Source: DATFVA01 sp963815785
GTDB lineage: Bacteria > Bacteroidota > Ignavibacteria > Ignavibacteriales > Ignavibacteriaceae
Length of the DNA: 64,000 nt
Assembly (NCBI GenBank): GCA_963815785.1
Contig: CAWFHZ010000018.1
Coordinates: 62,001-126,000 of the forward strand
Direction: 5' to 3'
A program made the translations under genes and the position numbers. Under the pieces are notes generated by a model. It was not told the DNA's origin and did no database searches. It worked only from the letters and a program-made list of their open reading frames with translations. This document shows, in pieces, positions 33,403 through 42,046 of this stretch (position 1 is the stretch's first letter; every line of letters begins with the position of its first letter).

Positions 33403-34764
33403 ATGTCAGAGTACGTCAAAAACCTTATGGCTGAGGTTAAAGCAAAAAATCCAGCCGAACCGGAATTCCATCAGGCAGTTGAGGAAGTTGCCGAATCATT
33501 ATCAATTGTTCTGGACAGACATCCCGAATACCGAGCCGCAAAAATTTTAGAAAGAATTTTAGAACCTGAAAGAATAATCACCTTTAGAGTTCCATGGGTG
33601 GATGATCAGGGTGAAATACATATTAACCGCGGTTTCCGAATTGAAATGAACAGTGCTATCGGACCTTACAAAGGTGGACTAAGATTTCACCCATCTGTTA
33701 ACCAGGGTATTCTTAAGTTTCTCGCTTTCGAGCAGGTATTTAAGAATAGCTTAACAACTCTGCCTATGGGCGGCGGCAAAGGTGGTTCCGATTTTGATCC
33801 CAAAGGTAAGAGTGATATGAAAATAATGAGATTCTGCCAGGCATTTATGAGTGAACTATTTCGTCATATAGGACCAAATACCGATGTTCCTGCGGGTGAT
33901 ATCGGAGTTGGTGGAAGAGAGATTGGTTTTCTCTTCGGTCAATACAAGAAATTAAGAAATGAATTTACGGGAGTTCTTACCGGCAAAGGTTTGAACTGGG
34001 GTGGTTCATTAATTCGTCCGGAAGCAACCGGGTACGGCGCAGTTTATTTTGCCGCTGAAATGCTCGCATCAAGAGGCGAAACACTAGAAGGTAAAACTTG
34101 TCTTGTATCAGGGAGCGGAAATGTTGCCCAGTACACAGTTGAAAAACTGAATGCCCTGGGTGCGAAGGCTGTAACACTTTCAGATTCCAACGGTTTTATT
34201 TATGATGAAAAAGGAATTGATAAAGATAAATTAAATTTCGTTATGGAACTCAAAAATGTAAGACGCGGAAGAATTAAGGAATACGCTGATAAATATAAAA
34301 GTGCAGTGTATACAGAACTTGATCCTAATGCTGATCATAATGCAATGTGGGATAATAAAGCACAATGTGCATTTCCAAGTGCAACGCAGAATGAAATAAA
34401 TGAAAAGGATGCACAAAATCTTTTAAAGAATGGTGTTTATGTTGTTTCCGAAGGTGCAAATATGCCAACTACTTTAGACGGCGTTAAGTTATTCCTTGAT
34501 AAAAAAATACTTTATGGCCCTGCAAAAGCTGCTAATGCAGGTGGAGTTGCTGTATCAGGACTTGAGATGGCACAAAACAGTATGAGACTTCCCTGGACAA
34601 GAGAAGAGGTTGATCAGCGTTTACAAATGATCATGAAGAACATCCATCAGACCTGTGTTGAAATGTCCGACCGGTTCGGGACTCCCGGCAACCTGGTTAA
34701 TGGTGCAAACATTGGCGGATTCCTGAAAGTAGCAGACGCTATGATGGATCAGGGTGTAGTATAA
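33403..34764 (+). CDS. gdhA: NADP-type glutamate dehydrogenase (copy 2)
   Basis: 453 residues, close to copy 1 along its whole length with the same GPYKGGLRFHP, PMGGGKGGSDFDP and NTDVPAGDIGVGGREIG. The Rossmann motif is SGSGNVAQ, followed by TLSDSNG. It carries an extra short segment near 315 (TELDPNADHNAMWDN). It is preceded by a 100-bp leader with a GGAGG ribosome site (the start follows AGGAGGCAGAA) and a small hairpin (AGCGTAA/TTACGCT). A second double-receiver PPDK_N gene follows, so the pair is a duplication of copy 1. Confidence 0.95.
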   Translation: MSEYVKNLMAEVKAKNPAEPEFHQAVEEVAESLSIVLDRHPEYRAAKILERILEPERIITFRVPWVDDQGEIHINRGFRIEMNSAIGPYKGGLRFHPSVNQGILKFLAFEQVFKNSLTTLPMGGGKGGSDFDPKGKSDMKIMRFCQAFMSELFRHIGPNTDVPAGDIGVGGREIGFLFGQYKKLRNEFTGVLTGKGLNWGGSLIRPEATGYGAVYFAAEMLASRGETLEGKTCLVSGSGNVAQYTVEKLNALGAKAVTLSDSNGFIYDEKGIDKDKLNFVMELKNVRRGRIKEYADKYKSAVYTELDPNADHNAMWDNKAQCAFPSATQNEINEKDAQNLLKNGVYVVSEGANMPTTLDGVKLFLDKKILYGPAKAANAGGVAVSGLEMAQNSMRLPWTREEVDQRLQMIMKNIHQTCVEMSDRFGTPGNLVNGANIGGFLKVADAMMDQGVV

Positions 34765-34808
34765 ACTGGTTTATTTAAATAGTTTATGTTTACTCTTTAT
34801 TGTAAATT

Positions 34809-34843
34809 TTATGAGAGGCTTCATTAACATTAGCCTCTCATAA
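34809..34843 (+). promoter_or_regulatory. Hairpin between gdh copy 2 and its partner gene
   Basis: A 12-bp perfect stem (TTATGAGAGGCT / AGCCTCTCATAA) with an 11-base loop, about 20 bp before the partner start at 34863. It has the same placement as the hairpin of the first pair but no sequence similarity. No long T-run follows. Confidence 0.6.
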
Positions 34844-34862
34844 TTCTCTATCCGGATTAATT

Positions 34863-37800
34863 ATGAAAACCAGTTTCGAGCAAATAAGAAATACTTTTGA
34901 TGATCTCTGGGTAGAACACGGTTATGGTAACCGTTTCCAGGGATTTCAAAACCTGATGCGTCTTCGTATAAGGGATATTCTTCTGGTTTCCAGTCTTTAT
35001 GATCTTTACCTGTTTGAAGAAGACGGAAGACTTTATGAACTTATCAGGAATGAATACCAGGGATTAAATCTCAGTCACTCCCCGGAACTTACAAGAGTCT
35101 CAAGCGGACATGAGGCAATTAAATTAGCCAAAGAAGAAAAAAGATTCGATCTGATAATAACAACATTGCATATAGAAGATATGCATGCAATAAATTTTGC
35201 AAAACTCGTTAGAGAATCCGATCTGAGTATTCCATTAATCCTGCTCGCACATGATAACCTTGAACTGAATACTCTTTTACTTAATGAAGATACCTCCGTC
35301 TTCGATAAAATATTTGTCTGGCAGGGAGACTTTAGAATTATTATTGCTATTATCAAATTTCTTGAAGATAAAATGAATGTTGCACACGATACCAAGATGG
35401 TTGGAGTGCAGGCAGTTATAGCAATAGAAGATAACCTCAGGTACTATTCTTCATTTCTCCCGCTTATTTATACTGAAATGCTTAAACAATCTCAGAGATT
35501 AATTTCCGAAGGAATTAATCTTTCTCATAAATTTCTCAGAATGCGTGCCCGTCCGAAAATACTTTTATGTTCAAGTTATGAAGAAGCCTGGGAATATTAT
35601 GAAAAATATAAGGAGTTTATTCTTGGAATTATTTCAGACATAGATTTTCCTCATCATGGAGAACCGGATCCGCGTGCAGGAATTGAGTTTACCGTAAATG
35701 TAAAAAAAGAACATACTGATATACCTATTCTGCTTCTTTCAACAAATGCACGAAATGAAATTGCCGCAAAAGAAGCCGGGGCAACTTTTATTATGAAAGA
35801 TTCTCCTCTTCTGCTTAATGAAGTCAGGCATTTTTTAAATCACTATTTCAGCTTTGGTGATTTTGTTTTCAGAACATCAACAGGTATTGAAGTTGGAAGA
35901 GCAAATGATCTACGGAGTCTGGAGGAACAGTTAAAAATTATTCCCGAAGACAGTATAAAATATCACGCCGAAAGAAATCATTTTTCAAACTGGCTTAAGG
36001 CAAGAACCGAATTCTGGCTGGCGCATAAACTTCGTCCGCGGAGGGTAAGTGATTATCCGGATATTGAATCCCTAAGGGATTATCTTATACATACTTTAAG
36101 AAATTACAGGCACAACAGGCAGAGAGGATTAATAACTGATTTCAGCAAAGATATTTTCGATCCGAATAGTACCTTTGCAAGAATCGGGGGTGGTTCCCTT
36201 GGTGGTAAAGCCAGAGGATTGGGATTCGTTAATACACTTATAAATAATTACAATGTCCGGAATCAATATCAGGATATTAAAATATTTGTGCCTGCAGGTG
36301 TTGTACTGGGTACGGAAGTGTTTGATCAGTTCCTGGACGAAAATGATTTGAGAACTTTTGCACTTAATTGTAATGATGATGAAGAAATTACCAGGCGATT
36401 TGTAGAGGCTGACAGTTTTCCTGAGGAAGTATTAGGTGAACTTGCTGCTTTTCTGGATCTGATGCATACGCCGCTTGCCGTGCGTTCATCCAGCCTTCTT
36501 GAAGATTCACAATATCATCCTTTTGCCGGGGTTTACAAAACATACATGCTTCCGAACAACCACCATAACGCTCTTTCAAGACTGAACGATTTATTGAATA
36601 CAATAAAAAAAGTTTATGCCTCTACATTTTACCAGGGAGCAAAAAATTACATCAGGTTTACTTCTTACAGACTTGAAGAAGAAAAGATGGCAGTAATTAT
36701 TCAGAAGATGGTTGGAGAGGCATATGGTAACAGATTTTATCCTGATTTTTCGGGTGTGGCAAAATCGTATAATTTTTATCCGCTGCCCCCGCAATTTCCG
36801 GTTGACGGGATTGTATCCGTTGCTCTTGGATTGGGAAAAACAGTTGTAGATGGTGGAAACACGGTCCGCTTCTGTCCTAAGTATCCAACTGATCTAATTC
36901 AATTTTATTCTGTTGAGGAATCGCTTAATACAAGCCAGAGAGAATTCTTTGCTCTACAGATGGAAAATAAACAGAGCTTTGAGTATTCAACACAGGATAC
37001 CTTATTGAAACAATATCCAATTGAATCTTCTGAAATTGACGGAACGCTCGGATCTGTAGGCTCAACTTATTCACCTGACAATGACGCTATTTCCGACGGA
37101 ATTTCACGACCCGGAATGAGGGTAGTAACATTTGCACCTCTGCTTAAATATAAACTCTTTCCTCTTCCTGAAATTCTTGAACTTCTTTTGGATATGGGAA
37201 CATGGGGAATGGGAACTCCTATTGAAATTGAATTTGCCGTAAATATGACTTGCGGAAAAGATAAGCCAAAGGAATTCGGACTTTTACAAATGAGACCTCT
37301 GGTAATAAACAGAGAGTCGGATAACTTTAATATTGAAGATCTGGATAAGGACCAATTGATTTGTACCAGCACCCAGGTTTTGGGAAATGGAATTATTGAT
37401 GATATTTGTGATATCATTTTTGTTGATCCAAATACTTTCGACCGATCAAAATCGCGTGAAGTTGCAAAAGAAGTCAGTCTCTTTAACTCAAAACTAATGA
37501 ATTTGAACAGACCTTATCTTTTAATTGGTATGGGAAGATGGGGAACTCTTGATCCATGGCTGGGAATTCCTGTTAAGTGGGAACAAATAGCCGGAGCTAA
37601 AACCATTGTTGAATCCGGCTTTAAAGAATTTTCCGTTGCTCCTTCACAAGGTTCTCATTTCTTCCAGAATATTACCTCCTTTTTAGTAGGATATTTCACA
37701 GTTGATACGCACAAGCATGAAGGTTTTATCAATTGGGATTGGCTGCTTAAGCAGGAGCCGGAAGAAAAGAAAATATTTACTAAGCTATTGCGTTTTGAAA

Positions 37801-37865
37801 AACCCGTAGTTGTTAAAATGAATCGTCACAAGAATAAGGGTATTATTCTTATGCCGGAAATTTAA
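34863..37865 (+). CDS. Double-receiver / PEP-synthase-type ATP-binding fusion protein (copy 2)
   Basis: 1000 residues, alignable to copy 1 over its full length. Receiver 1 again has Thr instead of Asp (IITTLHIEDM). Receiver 2 keeps IEDN, the Asp in GIISDIDF, Ser (LLLSTN) and Lys (IMKDSP). PPDK_N part: ARIGGGSLGGKARGLGF, AVRSSSLLEDSQ, FAGVYKTYM, LLQMRPLV. No phospho-His or PEP-binding C-terminal domain. The C-terminus shares GRWGTLDPWLGIP and PSQGSHFFQNITSF with copy 1, so this unknown domain is conserved. Followed after 17 bp by the zinc-ribbon gene and the third GDH gene. Confidence 0.85.
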   Translation: MKTSFEQIRNTFDDLWVEHGYGNRFQGFQNLMRLRIRDILLVSSLYDLYLFEEDGRLYELIRNEYQGLNLSHSPELTRVSSGHEAIKLAKEEKRFDLIITTLHIEDMHAINFAKLVRESDLSIPLILLAHDNLELNTLLLNEDTSVFDKIFVWQGDFRIIIAIIKFLEDKMNVAHDTKMVGVQAVIAIEDNLRYYSSFLPLIYTEMLKQSQRLISEGINLSHKFLRMRARPKILLCSSYEEAWEYYEKYKEFILGIISDIDFPHHGEPDPRAGIEFTVNVKKEHTDIPILLLSTNARNEIAAKEAGATFIMKDSPLLLNEVRHFLNHYFSFGDFVFRTSTGIEVGRANDLRSLEEQLKIIPEDSIKYHAERNHFSNWLKARTEFWLAHKLRPRRVSDYPDIESLRDYLIHTLRNYRHNRQRGLITDFSKDIFDPNSTFARIGGGSLGGKARGLGFVNTLINNYNVRNQYQDIKIFVPAGVVLGTEVFDQFLDENDLRTFALNCNDDEEITRRFVEADSFPEEVLGELAAFLDLMHTPLAVRSSSLLEDSQYHPFAGVYKTYMLPNNHHNALSRLNDLLNTIKKVYASTFYQGAKNYIRFTSYRLEEEKMAVIIQKMVGEAYGNRFYPDFSGVAKSYNFYPLPPQFPVDGIVSVALGLGKTVVDGGNTVRFCPKYPTDLIQFYSVEESLNTSQREFFALQMENKQSFEYSTQDTLLKQYPIESSEIDGTLGSVGSTYSPDNDAISDGISRPGMRVVTFAPLLKYKLFPLPEILELLLDMGTWGMGTPIEIEFAVNMTCGKDKPKEFGLLQMRPLVINRESDNFNIEDLDKDQLICTSTQVLGNGIIDDICDIIFVDPNTFDRSKSREVAKEVSLFNSKLMNLNRPYLLIGMGRWGTLDPWLGIPVKWEQIAGAKTIVESGFKEFSVAPSQGSHFFQNITSFLVGYFTVDTHKHEGFINWDWLLKQEPEEKKIFTKLLRFEKPVVVKMNRHKNKGIILMPEI

Positions 37866-37882
37866 TGAGTTAAAAAATCAAT

Positions 37883-38080
37883 ATGGAAGAAGAAATTTCT
37901 AATATCCCTGAAACGTGCCCGCACTGCGGACACAAACTAAGTCCATGGCAGCAGGTTTTGTTGAAGGTAGACAGAGCAATCACCTGTAAAAACTGCTGGT
38001 ACAGGATTATACTGGAAACTGATCTGAAAAAAGATGCTTCAAATGATCAGGATAAATCATCAAAGTTTGAGGAAGACTAA
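37883..38080 (+). CDS. Small zinc-ribbon protein
   Basis: 65 residues with two CxxC pairs (TCPHCGHKLS and TCKNCWYR), a zinc-ribbon layout, with an acidic C-terminal tail. Function unknown; the family often occurs as a short adaptor or rubredoxin-like protein. The stop is one base before the start of the third GDH gene at 38082 (RBS GAGGAAGAC lies within its coding sequence), so the two are co-translated. It lies between the second fusion gene and a GDH gene, a placement that hints at a regulatory subunit, which is inference only. Confidence 0.65.
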   Translation: MEEEISNIPETCPHCGHKLSPWQQVLLKVDRAITCKNCWYRIILETDLKKDASNDQDKSSKFEED

Positions 38081-38081
38081 A

Positions 38082-39329
38082 ATGGAATCTTATAATTCAT
38101 TTCATGTTGCACAGCAGCAAATACTTGAAGCTGCAAAAATGCTGAACCTCGATGAGGCTACAACAAAACTTCTCAGTTTACCCCAAAGAGAATTTAATTT
38201 TACTTTACATGTGAAGATGGATTCAGGTAAAGTAAAAATATTCCAGGGATATAGAATTCAATATAATTTTGCGAGAGGTCCGGCAAAGGGAGGAATCAGA
38301 TTCCACCCTGCAGAAACTATTGATACAATAAGAGCTCTCGGATGCTGGATGACTTGGAAGACTGCGGTTCTTGATCTTCCGCTTGGTGGTGCCAAGGGAG
38401 GAGTTTGCTGCAATCCCAAAGAAATGTCAGATAGAGAGCTTGAAAATCTTTCACGCGAATATGTAAGGGCAATTGCTCCGATGATAGGTGTTGATAAAGA
38501 TGTACCTGCACCCGATGTTTATACTAATCCTCAAACAATGGCATGGATGATGGATGAATATGAAACTATTATGAATCTTCATCACCCCGGTTCTTTTACT
38601 GATAAACCAACACAAATCGGGGGTACTGAAGGAAGGCGTGATGCAACTGCACGTGGCGGCGTAATTACTGTCAGGGAGGCATGCAAACAGTTAAACATAG
38701 ATCCGCACGGTACTTATGCTATCCAGGGATTTGGAAATGCAGGGCAAAGAGCCGGACTGCTGCATCAGGAAATATTGGGTGGCGGAAAGCTGGTCGCTGT
38801 CAGTGATTCCAAGGGAGCAATTTATAATCCCGATGGTTTTGATACGAAAGAACTGGTTTCATTTAAATTGAAAAAAGGTTCAGTAAAAGGTTTTCCCGGT
38901 TCAAAAGAAATTAAACATGATGCAGTTCTGGCACTTGATGTAGATGTGCTTTATCCTGCCGCGTTGGAAAATTCAATTCACCTGAATAACGCGAATGAAA
39001 TCAAAGCAAAAATAATTTGTGAACTGGCAAACGGACCAACAACCCCGGAAGCAGATTTAATTCTCTTCAAAAAAGGGATTCATATAATCCCAGATATACT
39101 TGCCAGCGCAGGCGGAGTCACCGTATCATACCTCGAGATGGTTCAGGACAAATATTCATTTTTCTGGGATGAAGAAACAATTCATAAACTTGTTGATGAA
39201 AAACTCACAAAAGCATATTACCGTGTTGATGAAGCTATGAAAGAAAAGAAAGTTCATCCGCGGCTGGGAGCAATGGTAGTTGGAGTTGCCCGTGTTGCAG
39301 AAGCTTGCAAACTCAGGGGCTGGGTATGA
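38082..39329 (+). CDS. Glu/Leu/Phe/Val dehydrogenase family protein (third GDH)
   Basis: 415 residues from the ATG at 38082 (in-frame extension to 38034 exists but the RBS supports 38082). It is a different branch from copies 1 and 2, the shorter archaeal/Bacillus-like type. Key segments: GPAKGGIRFHP, LPLGGAKGGVCCNP (catalytic Lys), DVPAPDVYTNPQTMAWM and Rossmann GFGNAGQRAG. The cofactor is not obvious. It is convergent with a fourth GDH gene at 39359, with a 29-bp gap. Confidence 0.92.
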   Translation: MESYNSFHVAQQQILEAAKMLNLDEATTKLLSLPQREFNFTLHVKMDSGKVKIFQGYRIQYNFARGPAKGGIRFHPAETIDTIRALGCWMTWKTAVLDLPLGGAKGGVCCNPKEMSDRELENLSREYVRAIAPMIGVDKDVPAPDVYTNPQTMAWMMDEYETIMNLHHPGSFTDKPTQIGGTEGRRDATARGGVITVREACKQLNIDPHGTYAIQGFGNAGQRAGLLHQEILGGGKLVAVSDSKGAIYNPDGFDTKELVSFKLKKGSVKGFPGSKEIKHDAVLALDVDVLYPAALENSIHLNNANEIKAKIICELANGPTTPEADLILFKKGIHIIPDILASAGGVTVSYLEMVQDKYSFFWDEETIHKLVDEKLTKAYYRVDEAMKEKKVHPRLGAMVVGVARVAEACKLRGWV

Positions 39330-39358
39330 TCATCATTTAAATTTAAATACCAGTTCAA

Positions 39359-40789
39359 TTAAGGAAAAATTCCCAACGCCATATATGAAGTTGCAATTTT
39401 ATCTATTGCATTTATAAAAGCAGCAGTTCGCAAATCAGGTATTTTTTTCCCTCCCTTATATGTATCTCTCATCTCGTTGTAAGCAGTAATCATTGTTTCC
39501 TCAAGTCCTGAATTTACAAGATCTTCTTCGCCTGCTCCATGAATTATTATTTTCTTTGAATAGGCATCTAATTTTTTTCCGATTGCAGTTTCTATCGATT
39601 CAACTAAAGTCTTGTTCAATTTTTCTTCATATCTTTTTCCCATTCTACCGAATCTTACATGAGAAAGATTTTTAAGCCATTCAAAATATGATACTGTAAC
39701 CCCGCCGGCATTTAAAAAGAGATCCGGAATTATTAAAACATTCTTTTTAAGAAGTATATCTTCGGCTTCAGGAGTAACCGGACCATTGGCTGCTTCAGCA
39801 ATAATCTTGGCATTAATTTTTTTAGCATTCTCAATATTAATCTGATTTTCCAGTGCAGCCGGAATAAGAATATCACACGGAATCTCCAAAGCTTTGAGTG
39901 TATGTTTAATGTTCTTCGCCTTTTTAAAATTCAATATTGATCCCGTTTCATCCCTGTGTTTTTTTACTGCTTCAACGTCGAGACCGTTTTCGTTATAGAT
40001 TGCTCCCTCGTACTCGGCAATAGCAATGATAACAGCACCATCCTCCTGAAAACATTTCCCTGTGTGATAACCTACATTACCAAGACCCTGAATTACAATT
40101 TTTTTCCCTTCAATACCTTTTGTTAACCCTATTGCTTTCATATCTTCCGCCTGGTCTACAGCTTCTCTAACTCCATAATAAACACCTCTTCCTGTCGCAG
40201 CTACTCTTCCCTGGACACCTCCCTGGCTAATTGGTTTACCGGTAACACAAGCGTAAGCATCAATCTGTCCGGGATTGAAAGCCGCATAAGTATCCGCAAT
40301 CCATGCCATTTCTCTGCCGCTTGTTCCGTAATCAGGAGCAGGAACATCAATTCCGGGTCCGATAAAATTTTTCTTGATTAATTCGGCAGTATATCTACGC
40401 GTTATACTTTCTAATTCAACTTCAGAATATATTTTGGGATCAATTTTTACTCCACCTTTAGCACCACCAAACGGAACTTCAACGACTGCACATTTATAAG
40501 TCATAAGTGCAGCAAGTGCCATTACTTCATCCTGGTTTACAGAAAGGCTGAATCTTATTCCGCCTTTAACAGGAAGTTTGTGCTGACTATGTTCAACACG
40601 GTAAGCAGTAAAAACTTCAATTTTATCCTTTATCCTTACAGGGAATCGCATTCTGTAAACACTGTTGCAATACTTAATCTGATCAAGAAGTCCTTTAGGG
40701 TAATTTGTATAGCTTGCAGCCCTGTCGAAGTAATTTAATACATCATCAAAAAAACTATGTTTACGTTTTTCGCTTATATCACTTTGCAT
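39359..40789 (-). CDS. Glu/Leu/Phe/Val dehydrogenase family protein (fourth GDH)
   Basis: 476 residues, a third distinct branch (catabolic, mitochondrial-like). LPVKGGIRFSLSVNQDEV, VPFGGAKGGVKIDP (catalytic Lys), GIDVPAPDYGTSGREMAWI, GGVQGRVAATGRGV and Rossmann QGLGNVGYHTG are all present. The Glu/Ala (AIAEYEG) after beta-2 suits NAD. It probably oxidises glutamate to 2-oxoglutarate and ammonia. It ends 29 bp from the end of the third GDH gene and is transcribed on the opposite strand, so it may be regulated separately from the biosynthetic copies. Confidence 0.93.
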   Translation of the reverse strand: MQSDISEKRKHSFFDDVLNYFDRAASYTNYPKGLLDQIKYCNSVYRMRFPVRIKDKIEVFTAYRVEHSQHKLPVKGGIRFSLSVNQDEVMALAALMTYKCAVVEVPFGGAKGGVKIDPKIYSEVELESITRRYTAELIKKNFIGPGIDVPAPDYGTSGREMAWIADTYAAFNPGQIDAYACVTGKPISQGGVQGRVAATGRGVYYGVREAVDQAEDMKAIGLTKGIEGKKIVIQGLGNVGYHTGKCFQEDGAVIIAIAEYEGAIYNENGLDVEAVKKHRDETGSILNFKKAKNIKHTLKALEIPCDILIPAALENQINIENAKKINAKIIAEAANGPVTPEAEDILLKKNVLIIPDLFLNAGGVTVSYFEWLKNLSHVRFGRMGKRYEEKLNKTLVESIETAIGKKLDAYSKKIIIHGAGEEDLVNSGLEETMITAYNEMRDTYKGGKKIPDLRTAAFINAIDKIATSYMALGIFP

Positions 40790-41194
40790 TTTTACACCGT
40801 CATTTTTTAATTTTGATTGAAGTTACGTATTAAATCAATATCTGCAAAACGGTCAGGTCAAATTCTGATGACTAGTACAAAAGTTTCACTAAAAAATTTC
40901 GAAAAAGGATGACAGACTATCACTAAAATCCATTACTTATTTATGAAAATAAGACTAATCTTATTTTCTGTTCACCATTAAAGTCTGAGGGGTTATTTAA
41001 GCCGGGATATCCAAGCAACGTGAGAAGGAATACTTAAATTCGGTTACTTAATGAATTGAAATCAAATTCAGAACAGCTTAAACTTGGAAATCCTCCTATT
41101 GATTTTATGAGAGCAAAATTTTCTTATTTATATTTGGATGATAACTATCGGTTTCTTTAAAGAATTAACCCAGATAAAAGGATGAAAACAGCGA
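40790..41194. other. Intergenic region, no gene seen
   Basis: 405 bp, AT-rich, holding the promoter of the fourth GDH gene (minus) and of the TPR gene (plus). No clear operator, hairpin or short gene was found. A weak AAAGGATGAAAACAGCG ribosome-binding stretch precedes the TPR start. Confidence 0.5.
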
Positions 41195-41809
41195 ATGGCA
41201 AAAGTAATTCAATTAGAAACCTCCGTAAATTCCAGTCTCGGATATAAAAGAGCAAGGAAAAGAAAATCAAAGGAAAGGGAAACAGAAGGACAGCTTAATC
41301 TGTTCGCTCAGGCAGAGGCAAATATAATTCAGCTACCTTCACGATTTACACCTTTTGAAGAAGCTTTGTGGCTCGATGAAAAAGAAGATCCCGGTGCACA
41401 GGAGGCATACATTAAAGCAATAATTTTAGAAGACTGCATAGCTGACGCAAACTGTAATCTTGGAATTCTTGAAACACGGTCTGGGAATATTATAAAAGCA
41501 TTTGCCTATTTTACAGAATGCTTAAAATTTGAGCCGCGTCATCTTGAAGCGCACTATAATCTTGCTAATCTTTATTTTGAACAGAATGATTACAGAGTTG
41601 CAAAACTTCATTACGAGATAGCAGCGGACATAGATCCGGAATTTTCAAATATCTACTTTAACCTTGCACTTGTGTATGCAATGAATGAAGAATTTGATGA
41701 TGCGTTGAATGCTTTGATAAAATATAAATCTCTTGTTTCACCCGATGAGGGGAAGAAAGCCGATAGCTTGCTCACCAGCCTCAAAAAATCACTTACTGAA
41801 AAAAATTAG
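41195..41809 (+). CDS. Tetratricopeptide repeat protein
   Basis: 204 residues. The N-terminal ~65 residues are basic (KRARKRKSKER) with an LNLFAQAEANIIQLP stretch. The rest holds about three TPR units (AYIKAIILEDCIADANCNLG, AFAYFTECLKFEPRHLEAHY, AKLHYEIAADIDPEFSNIYF). It has no signal peptide and is likely a cytoplasmic protein-interaction module. Similar N-terminal-tail plus TPR proteins sometimes belong to MerR-like regulators, but no HTH is visible here. Standing alone, so no operon clue. Confidence 0.85.
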   Translation: MAKVIQLETSVNSSLGYKRARKRKSKERETEGQLNLFAQAEANIIQLPSRFTPFEEALWLDEKEDPGAQEAYIKAIILEDCIADANCNLGILETRSGNIIKAFAYFTECLKFEPRHLEAHYNLANLYFEQNDYRVAKLHYEIAADIDPEFSNIYFNLALVYAMNEEFDDALNALIKYKSLVSPDEGKKADSLLTSLKKSLTEKN

Positions 41810-42046
41810 CTCAGAATTTACTTTAAGTGATTCTATTATATCTATTGTTTTTAAGTTTTTAATTTTCTACTTTGTTCTCACTAAAAATTATTTTTGCGAA
41901 AGTTAGTATTTGATCTTTCAAAATAATAAAGTTCATTACTTCTTGTTACTTAATCTATCAGGAAACTGTTACCGTATTTCTGATCTGTATCCTTTAGTTA
42001 CTTATTTCTCAGTTCAATAATCACTTAACAACCAATGAGGTTATAT

